Positions 10,317 to 23,156 are shown, counted from the first letter of the stretch. The stretch is DNA of 64,000 nucleotides from Rhizophagus clarus (GCA_015698045.1 BLAL01000053.1:1056501-1120500), one strand, 5' to 3'. Notes: generated by a model from the letters alone, not told the origin. A program made the numbers and translations.

Positions 10317-11160
10317 TTGTGGCCGTGAATTATTTTGTATTCATTACTATTGATACATTCATGTATATTAGTAAATCGTCTTTGGTGTGAATATCTGCTG
10401 TTAGAATTTTGTGATTTGGATTATTAAATAAGTTGATAAATTTAACTTGCAACTAAGAAATTTAACAAAAGAGTTATTGTTATTATTATTTGATTCTGCA
10501 TAAAATTTATATAGATTAATAATATTGAAATGAATATTTTATGTTGATATTCAAAATATTTATTCACTTCTAATTCGTGGTAACTTGAAATTTTTTGGAC
10601 TTAAAAACATAACCAACAGGCTGCTTCTGTAACTCAGAGTTATATGAATATGTTTCAATTCTGAGTCTTGAGCTTCTTGTTTTTTTCGAGTTGCGCGTGT
10701 ATAAACCATTTTATAACATTTTCTTAAATGTAAAGTTTTTTAAGAAATTATTAATAATAAAATCTTTGAACGTGAGAAAGTTTTTTAACTCACTGATATT
10801 TGGATCATTTGGTTTATTTTATATTATGATTTAATTAATTATATACTTTAAAATATACTCAAAATGTGTTTAAAATTTTAAAATTTAAATTTTTATATTT
10901 AAAATGTGCTTAAATTATATTTAAAATTGCAATTTTAAGTGCATTTTGAAATTTAAGTACTGTAAATTTTAAATACATTTTAAATGTACTTTAAAATTTA
11001 AATATATTAAAGAAATTTTTTTTTTATAGGAATTTAGACTTATTTAACATGACTATAAAACGATCTTTTACGTCACTATTATTAACTAAACAAACCTATA
11101 AAAGGTTATTAATAGAGTTTCTAATAAATAAATATGAATAAAATAAGTATTTAAATCAAT
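10317..11160. other. Intergenic, A/T low-complexity repeats
   Basis: From about 10840 to 11000 the sequence is an irregular reiteration of TTTAAAAT/ATTTAAAT motifs. No gene is seen. Confidence 0.6.
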
Positions 11161-11163
11161 ATC

Positions 11164-11520
11164 AATGATCAAATTGCTTAAAATGGTTTTCCAAATCATC
11201 TTAAATCTCTGTTGGTTAAAATTCATTTGCCTTTTTTATCTAATCCTTTAGCACTGGCTCTTATTCAATGGTACGATTTTGCCAATATCACTCAACCTTA
11301 TCTTTAAGAATGTCCTCTTCTCAAAGATCTTCAAGAATTCATGTTTATTCTAATTGAATCCATTCAGGAAGTAGTACATATTATTCCACAGTGCAATTAT
11401 GACAATCAATATTTTGTTAATATCAGATTTATTTGGTAAAATGGACGTCATTATTGGCAAAAAAAAAATAAAATTGTTTATAGAGTTTCCAATTTGTCAG
11501 CCGACGGATTGATGATCAGG
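11164..11520 (+). pseudogene. Decayed coding remnant
   Basis: One frame reads as good protein interrupted by a few stops: KSLLVKIHLPFLSNPLALAL, then IQWYDFANITQPYL, then LLKDLQEFMFILIESIQEV, then IIPQCNYDNQYFVNIRFIW. The stops are single substitutions in otherwise coherent sequence, which indicates a recently dead gene. I cannot name the family. About 40 bp beyond the end an A-rich stretch is repeated (TTAAATAATTAATAATCC at about 11538 and again at about 11588). Confidence 0.45.
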
Positions 11521-12723
11521 GTCATTATTTTTTACATTCTATTAAATAATTAATAATCCCGTTGAAAAAAAAAAAAAATTAAAAAAATTAAATAATTAAT
11601 AATCCTACAAAAAATGTATTGCAAAAATAGAATTTGTGATTATTAATATATACAGTATATATTTAAACTGGATTATGGACTATTCCGTAAATTACAATAT
11701 ATTTAAAACCGATATAAGACGTTTGTTGTAGTCCAGTTAACGTGATTGTAAGTTATCATTCATTAGACGCATGATTTGAACATTTATGTTAATCTTACGT
11801 GAGAATCATAACGTAAAATTTACAGGGATAGTCACCAGACTATCTGATAATCTAGTGATGCGCCAGAAGAAACAAATAAAATTCTCATTGTATCTGCAGG
11901 TATTTGATTTAAGCGGAACTTACGAAATAAATTAGTAAACTTACGATAGTCTTACGATTGTTGTATTCTGTTTAGTCTATTAAATAACGTATTATTTTAA
12001 TGTCGAAGAGGTGAAGTGATACTTGAAAGAAAAAGTTTTTCCGGAATAAATTTTTGACGTAGAAATTTTTAACTGATCGCACACAACAAGCCAATCGTGA
12101 CTTGGGGTCGCAATCTCGTGGTTGATGAGTTTGATGGACAATGAAGTTTGCATTAGATTACTTTTATGTTTTCGATGAAATTTGCACTATTACTTACCAT
12201 CTTGCCTGATATTTAGTAATCGAAAACAAATAGCATATGGGGCTGAGGAAAATGATGAGCAGATAATCATCAGACTACAGATATCAACGATTTTTTGCAC
12301 ATATATTCGATTACGAGAGTAGATGAACAGCATGGACCGCTCGAAATCAGAGGCAGCAGGTTGTTTGTTAGACCAAAGATATCTAAGGGATACGATTTAC
12401 ATAACTATATCAGTAGTCATTAACGCTAAAGAAAAGAAAGAAAAAAAATATCCCATATTTGTAACGGTCTTATTATTTATTAACTATGACATAAACTTGG
12501 TTTCAACAGATTTCCTTTTTTGACATACTTCTAACCAAAAATGGTATTCTAACGATTACGCTATGATATTTATATATCTTATAATAAATATCAAACCGAA
12601 GTTATCACTAAGATCAATTTAACCACAATAATAATTGTATTTTACTGCGACTCACTTCGTGACTCTGTGACTCCGTGTAACTAATCAATCTCTCTCCTGC
12701 AAAAAAAAAAAAAAAAAAAAAAA
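11521..12723. other. Intergenic, ends in poly(A)
   Basis: No supported gene. A 66-codon ATG frame at 12323 is Lys-rich at its end and lacks recognisable features. A run of about 24 A residues (12700-12723) ends directly at the ATG of the next pseudogene. Confidence 0.45.
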
Positions 12724-13855
12724 ATGACTACATTGTATCCTTCAATCGAGCTTATCAAACAGTGGGATTCAAATACCCTCTTTACATATTTAAAGATGAA
12801 TACGGAGAATACATCGACTACTACAAAACGTTCAAAGATCAAGATATTAATGGTAAAACATTTATCCTATTAACTGAACAAAGATTTCAAGACCCTCCTT
12901 ACAATTTTCCGGAAGGTCCAGTCCTGAGAATTGTAAATTTGATTGAGAAGCTTAAAAAGCAAGAATATGGTAAATTCAACTAAATGAAGTCTGTTATTTT
13001 TTCCATATATAAAAATATTAACTATAAGAAATTATAGAAAATGATCTTATGGATGAAAAAATATTAGATAACTTGAAAGAATTGTGGGAAACCTCAGGTA
13101 ATTCGGATTATATTTTTTTTGAAGTTTGAATACATTCTTATATATATGAGTTATAATTTATAATTACAGAATGCGTGCAAGTACCGCTATGCTATAATCA
13201 AATTAAGATTAATGATAGGTTATATTATCACAAAAAAATCAAAGAAACAGCTTTTACTTATGTGTGCAGAGTCGTAAAAATTGATAAGGATGGTTTCTCG
13301 GTCGTTATAACTATTAACAATTCGAAAAGGTTGAGTCCGGAATTTGATATTTTATCCAGTTTTGAAACTTGGATTCTTGATGAAGGGCCCAATGGAGATG
13401 CTCGTGTGCCAAATGAAGACTTTCCCCTTACGAAGAATCGCCATAAAGTTTTCTATTTACTTCGCATAATCAAGAAACAGTATACTGCTGAGACACAAGG
13501 TAACATATGCTGATATCTGAAAGAGAATTTTACATTAATTTATTAACATACATTGTATATTTAGAAGAAAATTCGGAATCTACAGCTTCAGAACTGGGTA
13601 GTCGTGTAATTATACCAATAGGAATTGGTAAAAGGACTAGAAATACCGTAGAAAATTTCTGGAAAAAATATGAGAACGTCATACCATTATCTTTTGTAAT
13701 GGTAGTATTGGTAGATGAGGAGATAGTTATTTATGTCTTGATGGAACGTAGTAAATCATCTGTCAGTTTGCCAAATAAATTTGAGGGGGTATCCTGTGTT
13801 ATTTTCATATGGAGTTATTGAACCAGATCATAAAGAATAGATTTATTATTCTGTG
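12724..13855 (+). pseudogene. SAM-like/crinkler-type multi-exon gene, frameshifted copy 1
   Basis: The product would be a cytoplasmic/nuclear protein with an N-terminal SAM-like helix bundle (IELIKQWDSNTLFTYLK, then INGKTFILLTEQRF) and a larger C-terminal domain common in Rhizophagus proteins. Exons inferred from GT..AG sites: 12724 to about 12968; about 13028-13098; about 13172-13501; from about 13568 to the end. Two lesions are visible. A G is missing at about 12793 compared with the paralogue near 16440, which moves the frame from TYLK to DEYGEY. A G run at about 13784-13788 has one base too many, after which the expected tail (YPVLFSYGVIEPDHKE) reads in another frame to a stop at about 13840. 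Without correction the gene is non-functional. Lesions and exon ends are judged from sequence alone. Confidence 0.6.
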
Positions 13856-15640
13856 TACCAAAAAAAAATACGATGATTGATTGTGCAGCGAGCCAAATCA
13901 CTTTTATTAGCAGTTCACGCAGAGATAAAACAAAATTTCATTTATCCTACATAGTACTAGTTGTCACTTCTGAATTATAAAAGACAAATAAAGTTGTTTG
14001 TAAACTTTAAAAATAGATTTTATACATTGCTTATCTAATAAAAATTTATTTCATATGAAATTTATGTAACCTGATTACCTGAGTTCTCGGAACATTTTTA
14101 AATTTATCAAAGAAACTTCCCCACGTCCTTTAATAATTAAATATCGAAGGAGTCTCATATCCACGTCTTTCACATCTTTTAATAATAATAAATATCAAAA
14201 GAAACTTTGTATCCATGTCACCCATATCTTTCATTAATAAGACATCTGTCTCCTGCACCTTTTAAAAATATAAACGTTAAATAGAATCAAAGAAATTTCG
14301 TATCCCACGCCTTTTAATAATAAAATAATTTGTATGAATTTTTATTAAAATGATATTCGAATAGCGTGACGAAAAACAAACAAAATCGCAGACTTATATA
14401 CATTGTTAAACTACCCCAGTGAAACCGACAAAAATTTCGCGGTTACGCGCATTACAGGATTATGCACTAACACGTGAAAGTGTCTGGTGAGAAATAGCAT
14501 GTGACAAATAAATTTTCGCCTACTCGAAAAAAACTGTAAATATAAGCAATGAAGAAGCGGAGGAATCATAAACTTCAATGTATAACGCTGGTGTGATCGA
14601 TGTGAAGATTTAAAATCACAATCACGTGACTACTAAATTTTTGTCAGTGCGGCCGGGCTAGTATACATTGTTCAGGAACCCGTAAAATTTTCTAAAGCAA
14701 TTTTTCGAAAGAAATCAAAATTTTTTGCCCAATTCGAAATTTTTCACAATTTGCAATAATTCATCATATGGTTAACATTTTAACTCGGAAACCGTAATTC
14801 GAAAATTTAGAATAATCATGTGATATTCTTAACTCCAGCCAGAATCATCGACTTAAAAGCTTAATTCCGGCCAAAATCGAAATAAATCGAAATTTTTAGT
14901 ATTTAAGAGTGAAATATTTCAGAAGCAAAAGTTTCCTTCTCACTCATCGCGACCCAATGGTGAGTTGTAGATCGTGTTGTGACCTCTACAATCCGGTTTG
15001 GTCACGTGAAAATTTTTAACCTCTATGGAAACAGGGTAGTATTTTTCAGGGGGGAAAGAAATGGGTTTAGAAAAAGACATAATAAAAGTGAGTTGATAAC
15101 TGATAATATAATAGGTTCTAATAAAAGCTCAATGGTAGAACAGTAGTGTTGTTCTTTTAGTCAAAAGACCATCTCGTGTAAACACTGAAGACGAGGAGTG
15201 AGAATATTCGTAAGTTGTAGTTGTGTTAAAGTGGGAACGAAAAAAGTAAAAGGCGTCTGTAAGCCTATTAAAACTTTTTATAAAGTATATAATAACGTTA
15301 AAATAACATAACCAGGGTGTGTATACTTCTTTAAGGTGCTTTAAAGGGTGAAAAATAAAGTGAAATATAGAAGTAGGCCTTCAACTTCTTTTCGAAAATT
15401 TTTGACCGAGGGATCGGTGAGAAGAAGTCTTGATAATTTGTTTTTAGTATGCGCGGAACAATTATCCAAATCAAAATAAACATTTATATCGCACAGATCA
15501 TGTGACACATATTAGGAAGTAACGCAAGGTAAAAGAATTTCATCTACGTTCCGTGTCTTTATTTAAAGGGGAGTAACGTAATTATGTGATTTGCCATTTT
15601 ACATTAATACATTTTACACTTTTAGGAGGAGAAAAAACCA
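13856..15640. repeat. Intergenic with imperfect ~70-bp repeats, no gene seen
   Basis: Between about 14095 and 14320 a motif of the form AAGAAACTT-TATCCACGTC-TTTTAATAATAA recurs three to four times with substitutions. The remainder shows no coding signal. A tRNA-like D-arm string at 15127 was examined and rejected. Confidence 0.45.
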
Positions 15641-16515
15641 AGCGGTGAAATCAAAATATTGATCCTTTAATCCATCCCTCTGTATAATGTGTCGTTCTGT
15701 CGACTCTTTGGACGATCTTATACAGTTGGTTTCATCAAGACCGACATAGATGACTATTCGTTCACCATCTGCCAATATCATCATTACAAAAATAATTGTA
15801 AAATGTTCTTATATTCTTCCAGAAATAATCTATGACCCACTTTAGACCTTTTACCAAGTAATTTCACGACTGCTCATTTCTGAAGCTATAGATTCTGAAT
15901 GAAATTTCTTCTAAATATACCATGTATGTTAATAGGTTAGTAGAAAATTCTGATATCAAATGGCAGAATATTTTACCTTGTATCTCGGGATATAAAGCGG
16001 TATATTGTTTATTAATCATGCGAAGTAAATATAAAACTTTACGGAGATTCTTTGTTGGTTGATCTTCATTTGACATATGAACATCTTCATTAGTCATACG
16101 AGCATCCTCATCAAAAATCCGGACTTAGCCTTTTCGCATTATTGATAGTTATAACGACCGAAAGTCCATCCTTATCAACTTTTACAACCCTGCACACATA
16201 ACTTTTTGTGGTAATATAACTTGTGGATTAGATTATAGTATAGTAGTACTTGCACGTAATACACTGTAATTATAAATTACGACACATATATATAGGGATG
16301 TATTTAAACTTAAACTTGATTAATTCAAATTACCTGAGTTTCCCATGAAGTCTTGGTTTAGTGACTTTAGTCAATAGCATAAATGTTTCACCAATAATAT
16401 CTTGATTTGAAGTAGTCGACATATTCTGCTGATTCGTGTTCATCTTTCAAATATGTAAAGAGGTATTTGGATCCTACCGTTTGATAAGTTTAATTGAAGG
16501 ATACATTGTATTCAT
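15640..16515 (-). pseudogene. SAM-like/crinkler-type gene, broken copy 2 (convergent)
   Basis: This is a paralogue of the locus at 12724 in opposite orientation, starting at an ATG at 16515. The start (MNTMYPSIKLIKR) is followed by a stop: the Trp codon TGG of the sister copy is TAG here, and one C is also missing a few bases later. It keeps the base that copy 1 has lost at the LKDE junction. Further down it reads VKVDKDG, KNLRKVLYLLRMINKQYTAL and LLTYMVYLEE. A segment between SPDF and EDARM is deleted. The intron acceptors are conserved. Each copy can be used to recognise the damage in the other. Confidence 0.6.
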
Positions 16516-16699
16516 TTTTTAGCTTGGTATTATGGTATACAATATATACTGTATAAAACAATAAGTGAAAATAATATTTATGAAGATATTATTTTTAATT
16601 TTGTGAAGATATTTATTATTTTATGAAGAATAATATTTGTGAATATTTTAGGATGAAGTTATTTATAATATTGATATTTTTAATATTTTTGTAATGAAG

Positions 16700-16895
16700 A
16701 AGCTTTTTAATATTTCGTGACAAAGATATTTTTAATATTTTGTGATGAAGATATTTTTAATTTTTCGTGATAAGATATTTTAATTTTTTGTGATAAGATA
16801 TTTTAATTTTTTGTGATAAGATATTTTAATTTTTTGTGATAAGATATTTTTAATTTTTTGTGATAAGATATTTTAATTTTTTGTGATGAAATTTT
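16700..16895. repeat. ~24-bp tandem repeat (GTGATAAGATATTTTAATTTTTT)
   Basis: At least six near-identical units run from about 16765 to 16885, preceded by diverging relatives containing TGAAGATATTTTTAATATTTT back to about 16565. A simple expanding satellite in intergenic DNA. Confidence 0.8.
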
Positions 16896-16899
16896 TTGT

Positions 16900-17938
16900 A
16901 ATGAATATTTTACGATGTGTAATTTATTTTTATCCTAGTGATTAAATTACAAAATTATGTCTAACGGGCTGAACTATTGATGTCAAGTAAATTAATAAAA
17001 TAGTAAAAATGTACCATATGGGAATGATTACATACTAATACTGTAGAAAAACGATTTAAGATTTTCTTTTATGTGCTTTACATTCAACTTATTTAATTAT
17101 TACATATTTATTTATTAATACTACTGCTAAGATAAAATTAACCTTATACATCTATTTCACTTGCATGTTCACCTCAACTTCATTTTCAATCTGTGAAGAA
17201 ATAGATACGTCTTTTATATGAGATTTATATTAAGAAAAATGTTTTAATACCGAAAGATACTGAAAGATATACTGAAAGATATTTCCACGGATTTTTCAAT
17301 GTTTCCGGCCATGACCATGACTGATATTAGTCAGCCAATGGCTTTTGATTTAGTTGGTGGTCGGTCAAAGACTCTTAATCGATCGATGTCCGACGAGCGC
17401 CACACTATATTAGTGCTCCATAATCTGCTGTAAATTAAGTGGTATTACATTGATATCATACACGGATATCAGTTGCGCCAGCATAAAAATCATGATCTTC
17501 ACATCAATAACTAATTGTAAATGAAAAACTTTTTAATATGATAATCTTTTTTTAAAATAAATATTATCCGTGAGAATGTAAGGGAAAAATAATATTATTA
17601 AATGATCAGTTTTTATTGAATGAACATTCTATCTTTAAAAGCTTCTATCTATATTAAGGTAAAGCAGCATCATGAAAATAAAAGTATATGAATTAAAATG
17701 AAACATATGGCGTAACAGCTACGATATGTGTGACAATTATTACTTAATAATATTTTTTTCTGTTTTATATCAATAATTCTGAGAATAATATATTATGCAT
17801 TAATAATCAGTATGAGAAATATGAATCAAATAGAAAATTCTTTATTCATGTTATGTATATTTTAATTATTATCCTACCCAATATAAATTGATTCAATGTC
17901 TGATCTCTTGTTGAATTTTTTTTATAGCTATTAATAAT
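16900..17938. other. Intergenic, no gene seen
   Basis: AT-rich, no coding signal. Bases 17310-17340 carry a CCGGCC...TATTAGTCAGCCA motif similar to the MITE interiors at 6764 and 38913, perhaps another fragment. Confidence 0.4.
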
Positions 17939-19385
17939 ATGACTTATAACTTTGAATCAAGATTATCCGAGGCACTTGGAAAATTATTTGAAATAGAAAC
18001 TGATTATAACGTTATCATTCACATTGGAAAAGAACCTAATGTTAAGGAGTTTCACGCTCATTCTAATATTTTGCGTTGTACAGTAGATCTGAATATTTCA
18101 ACAAAATATTATCCGCTGAAAGTGTTAAAGAAGGAAAATATATTATTAAGGAACCAAACATTTCTCCTCAAATTTTTTACATTATTCTTAAGTAAGTAGC
18201 AAAATTTTAAACTATATAATTATATATATTTTTTTCATAGATTGATTTAGTCCATATCTTATCTTCGTATTTTTCAGGTACCTTTATACTGATAAAGTTG
18301 ATATAGTTAATTTATCTGGGACAGAGATTTTGGATTTTATAATTATCTCTGATGGATTAATGTTAAGAAAATTAACTAAATTTACCGAACATTTTATAAT
18401 TGAGAATCATCATCAATTCTTGAGAAATGATCCGGTAGGAATTATTCAAACTCTTTATTATTGTAAAGCATTTATTAATTTGTTAGAATTTTTTATGGAT
18501 AAAATTTGTTCTGAACCAGAAATTTTATTCAATTCTGATAAATTCATTCAATTATCTGCTCCTTTATTGGAAAACATTTTATTACGAGATGATTTGAATT
18601 TAAATGAGATAGAAATTTGGGAAAAATTAATTAAATGGGGATTGGCACAAGAGCAATCACTTGATCAAGATGTCTCTAAATGGAACAAAGATGATTTTAA
18701 TATCTTTAAAAGGATTCTTTACAAGTTTATTCCTTTAATAAGATTTTATGAAATATCCAGTAAAGATTACTTTCACAAAATTAAACCTTATGAAAAAATT
18801 TTATCGAAAAAATTAAGAAATAACATTATAAAGTATCACATGGTTCCAGGATACAAACCAATATATACGCCAAGACATTCAAAAAACTTTTTAAAGTATA
18901 ATATTGATTAAACAAACACACATTATACTTTTTGTAAATTGGATTGATAGAAAAGAAGACAAATATATTAAAGAAGTTGCTTATGAATTTATATTTTATA
19001 TAGAAATAACAGAGATAGGAATATAGCTGCAGCATTTCATGCTAAATGTGATACTACCATAGTTATAGTAGAAGTTAAAAATTCCAATCAAATAATTGGA
19101 GGATATAAATTCACTTTGTTGGGATTTAAGCAATAGTGATAATCCTATAAAAGATAGCTTTATTTTCTCTATTACAAATAAGAATAACTTACAAAGTGCA
19201 AATATATCTTACAGTAAATAATGGTGATAAATATTCCATAAAAATTATTCCACTTTTTGGTTGTAATGATTTATTTGTAAATTATATTATTAATCCTAAT
19301 ATTTGGTTTTATAATACTTATGCTCTTATATATATATCTAACATAGTCATCATTCCTTCATTTTTAATAAAGAGAATGAGATTAA
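17939..19385 (+). pseudogene. BTB-BACK-TLDc gene, decayed copy
   Basis: Family role: the BTB domain dimerises and binds Cullin-3, BACK is a helical linker, and TLDc is linked to oxidative-stress or V-ATPase functions. Exon 1 is 17939-18191 and exon 2 starts at 18278, with a canonical GTAAGT...TTTTTCAG intron. The start MTYNFESRLSEALGKL matches the intact gene at 22762. A 5-bp insertion (ACAGT-type) after codons for HSNILRC, at about 18079, shifts the frame; the original sequence SEYFNKILSAE then continues in another frame up to the donor. BACK is intact (18300-18890). A TAA at 18911 follows KYNID, and the TLDc part survives only as fragments (FVNWIDRKED, AAAFHAKCD, NNLQSANISYS) in changing frames. 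Confidence 0.75.
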
Positions 19386-19389
19386 TTTA

Positions 19390-20230
19390 GAATTTAACTT
19401 TAACTACTAAGGCTATAGCTTGGAAAGAGATAAAACCCACAGAAGATTTGTATAAGGAAAAAAGTATAATAAAGTTTCTTACTTTAAATATTAATTTGTT
19501 TAAAAGCTTTTTTTATCACTACCTAAGATAATATTCAATATCTCGAGAATGTACTGCGCTGGACCCTACAAATAATAAAAGATGCCTCCAGTCCAATCAT
19601 CTCTTTACTTTCCTCTATTACTCTATCACAAATTCTTTTTCATTATTTGTCTTATAGCTTCTTATCTTATTTAAATGCTTTTTTTCTTTTATTTCACTGC
19701 AACTTTCTCTTTTATTTTAATCTTGCAGCATTTTTTTGGCTTACTGTACTTCGCATACATTTCTGTTGTTTCTTGTTCTTTTTTTTTTTTTGTTTTGTCC
19801 CCTCATCCTTTCTATTCTCATTACATAGCCTTGTCCCATCATTTTTTATCTCTGTTCTTTTTTACTTTAGTATTTCACTGTTTCTTACAGTCGATATTTA
19901 TTTTCTTATGTATTTTATTTTTTTTTTTTACTTTTATCTCGCCGTTTCTTTCCTTTGTTATTGTATTATAGCTTCTTTTTTTTTTATTTTTTAACTTGTC
20001 TTTTTTGTTTTATTAAACCTGTTCATTTTCGTTTTTTGTCTTGGTCACTTTTACTTGGTTTGTTCTTTTCATTTCCATGATTCATCTTCAAAATTTATCT
20101 TTAATCATCTAATTTTCTTTTTTATCTAATAGAAGACGCTTAAAAAATTTTTGAGATTATTTATATAATAGTCATGCAACAATCACAAATTATTATTTAA
20201 AGGTGCGAATCAACACTAGTTACATAATTA
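19390..20230. other. T-rich low-complexity region
   Basis: From 19600 to 20130 the + strand is mostly T and C. It opens long Phe/Leu/Ser-rich frames in two registers at once, which is what composition alone produces. No gene supported. Confidence 0.6.
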
Positions 20231-20242
20231 TGTAAATAGACT

Positions 20243-20960
20243 TCAATTGTAATTAAAGATGGTAGCTGTGCCACACTTTTGCTGTGCGTTTACTACTATT
20301 CCACACCTACTACCACTACATGTTACTACCTGTGATCCCTGCATAAATTTTTTATGATGAAAAACATTTTTTTCTATATTGTTGATGTACAATAGAAACA
20401 GCACTTCTCTGTAATTCTTTGGGTAAAATTTCTTCATATATAGGGTCCAACTCTGTTCAAAGTAATCTTCGGAAGAAATATCGCAAAATTTAATTAATGT
20501 TATTAAGTAATTTACGAAGAATTCTTTCACGAATATTAAAATTTTTATTGATTTCATATTGAAACACAGTTGAAAGGTTTAGGAAAATCCTCTAAGATCC
20601 GTTTCAGAATAATTTCAATAGTGAAGCAGTTAAATTGACAAACTTGCTGACCAAAATAAAATTTCAAGTTAAGATAAATCATTTCCAAACAAATTCATTA
20701 AAATTAATTTAAGAATTCCAACTGAATCATTTTGTAAAAATTCTTGGCTTTTAATGAAAAAAAATCTTCTGCAAGTTTAATTTTCTGGTTCAATTTAAAT
20801 TCATAGCATGTAATGATTATAATGTTTAAAATTTCAACTCTGATCTTGTTAGTTACGTCAATATGCCCATTAGAAAGATAACTATTAATGTTAAGGTTAA
20901 AAATGGGTTGTATATTGTTATAAATGGATGAACACATGTATAAATTATTGTAACAATATA
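20243..20960 (-). pseudogene. BTB-BACK-TLDc relic
   Basis: Two blocks align by eye with the intact gene at 21282-22762. Positions 20704-20890 read GHIDVTNKIRVEILNIIIIT and then FKLNQKIKLAEDF, the start of the BACK region. Positions 20420-20560 contain KFCDISSEDYFEQ, the end of the BACK region, in a shifted frame. BTB exon 1 and the TLDc domain are not seen. Many indels make this the oldest of the three neighbouring copies. Confidence 0.6.
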
Positions 20961-21281
20961 TTTCCTATCTATATTTTCATTTTAAAAAAGTAAGCCTTAA
21001 AATAATTAAATTATTACATAAATTTTTAGAATTCAAATAAAATTCTTTAAAATCTGGCTCTTCTCCTAACTCATTGTCGACTATAATATCTCATTTTACT
21101 ATTTATAGCTAAACATAATGTATGCACTTATATTAGAATCATGGCGTGAATAATGGAATTTTCAAAATATGTTAAATTAAAGAAAACTTTTACAGGTACC
21201 TTTATTTACAAATACGGTAAATTAACAGCGTTAATAAGTAAAAAACTTTATTAAAATAATTAATACATGCGATCGATCTGA

Positions 21282-22762
21282 TTATTTTTTAATAACTTGA
21301 AAAACTTCATAATCTTCTACATTAATAATACTTGGTAAATTAAGTGCAGGATAACATACACAGTTAGAAGCATTCCAAATATCAGGTCTTTTATTATTAT
21401 AATTTATATATAAATCACCACAACCAAATACTGGACCACAATGTGAAAGATTTTGTATAGAGTTTTGATTACCACTACTGTAAACTACGTTTGCACTCTG
21501 AAGGTTGTTTTTATTTGAAAACGAGAATATAAAACTATCATACGTGCTCTTAGAACCAGAACTTGAATTCCAAAAAAGTGGATTATATCCTCCAACTATT
21601 TGTTCTGAATTTTTAACTTTTAATGTAACTATAGTAGCTCCCTTGTTATCACATTTGGCATGAAATGTTGCGGCTGTGTTCCCATCTCTACTAGCTCTAT
21701 ATAAAAGATTAAATTCATAAGGATAACTATTAATATATTCTTCCTCTTTTCTATCAATCCAATTTACGAAAAGCCCAATGAGTTGTTGATTAATTATTAA
21801 AGAATCAATGTTATGTTTTAAGCAGTTTGATTGTCTTGGTGTATATGTTGGTTTATATCCAGGTACCATATAGTATTTTGATATATCATATTTTAATTCC
21901 TTCGATAAAATCTTCTCATAGGGCTTGACTTTATTGAAGTAATCTTCACTAGATATTTCATAAAATCTAATTAAAGGAATAAACTTGTAAAGAATTCTTT
22001 TAAAGATATTAAAATCATCTTTATTCCATTTAGAGACGTCCTTATTAAGTGTCTGATCCTGTGTTAATCCCCATTTAATTAAATTTTCCCAAATTTCTAC
22101 CTCATTTAAATTCAAGTCATCACGTTTTAAAATAATTTCCAACAAAGGAGCAGATAATTGAGTAAATTTATCAGAGTTGAATAATATTCTTGGTTCAAAG
22201 CAAATTTCATTCAAACAAAGTTCTTGCAAATTAACAAGTGCTTCACAATAATGAATAATCTGAAGAATTCCAACTGGATCATTTTGCAAAAATTGTTGTT
22301 GATTTTTAATAATAAAATCTTCGGTGAATTTAGTTAATTTTTTCAACATTAATTCATCAGAAATAATCATTAAATTCAAAAGTTCTGTTCCAGTTTTATT
22401 AGTAATATGGATTTGATCAGTATAAAGGTATCTAAAAAAAAAAAAAAAGATTACGAAGAAATGATTAACAAAGAATTGTTGAAAATTTTGAATAACGTAG
22501 TTACTTACTTAAGAATAATATCAAAAACTTGAGGAGAAAAATTTTGTTTCTTAATTATATATTTTCCATCTTTTTTTTCTATATTTTCATCAGATAATAA
22601 TTTATTAAAATATTCGGACCTACAACATAAAATATTAGAATGAGCATGAAATTCCTTAAAATTAGATTCTTTTCCAACGTGAATGATAACATCATAATAT
22701 GTTTCTATTTTAAGTAATTGTTCGAGTGCTTCAGATAATCCTGATTCAAAGTTGTAAGTCAT
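21282..22762 (-). CDS. BTB-BACK-TLDc protein, two exons, 467 aa
   Basis: Exon 1 is 22762-22509 (ATG at 22762) and exon 2 is 22431-21282; the 77-nt intron has GTAAGT...TTTTTTTAG and a split Lys codon. The spliced frame is intact: BTB (residues ~1-105, VIIHVGKESNFKEFHAHSNI, then SEYFNKLLS), BACK (~110-230, FTEDFIIKNQQQFLQNDPVG, NLNEVEIWENLIKWGLTQDQ, RILYKFIPLIRFYEISSEDY) and TLDc (~280-460, AATFHAKCDNKGATIVTLK, GGYNPLFWNS, FGCGDLYIN, then VEDYEVFQVIKK). Such proteins are typical Cullin-3 adaptors and very numerous in Rhizophagus. The conserved TLDc end is complete. It is the only undamaged member of the local cluster; its specific target is unknown. Confidence 0.92.
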
Positions 22763-22958
22763 ATTTTTTAACTGAAATTTTTAAGTATAAAAAAAAAATA
22801 TTTTATGCAATAAAAAAAAAATTTTTTGAGGATCCATATTTATGAAGTTAAATCACGGAAGAAATACTCCGAACCAATCAGATGAACATACAATTATTTT
22901 TAATACGATCACGTGATAATGAAATTTTTTACGGTGATGCTAGCGAAGATCCATAATA

Positions 22959-23156
22959 CAGTCACACCTCCATAAGTGCACCCTCTATAAGTGCACGCAA
23001 TATGTAAATTCTCTCTAAGTGCACGGTAAGCTTTAGTCCCAACTTATAAGAGTTCTTAATATTTTACCCTCTATAAATGCACTCCTTCTCTAAGTGCACA
23101 TTCTGCTATTTTTTTACTATGGTCCCGAGGGCGGTGCACTTATGGAGGTATGACTG
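22959..23156. mobile_element. Pogo/Tc1-mariner-type MITE, 198 bp
   Basis: Terminal inverted repeats CAGTCACACCTCCATAAGTG and (reverse complement of right end) CAGTCATACCTCCATAAGTG differ at one base. The element is flanked by TA on both sides (22957-22958 and 23157-23158), the target duplication of the Tc1/mariner/pogo superfamily. The interior has further copies of TAAGTGCAC. No coding capacity, so it would depend on a transposase elsewhere. Confidence 0.9.

Noticed and set aside
15127..15200. tRNA-like D-arm string GCTCAATGGTAGAAC
   Set aside because: No acceptor-stem pairing and no T-arm box B (GGTTCRANYCC) at the right distance; neither a tRNA nor a convincing tRNA-derived SINE.
19647..19994. 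Two overlapping Phe/Leu/Ser-rich open frames resembling membrane proteins
   Set aside because: Both arise from T/C low complexity in overlapping registers, with no start context or conserved motif.
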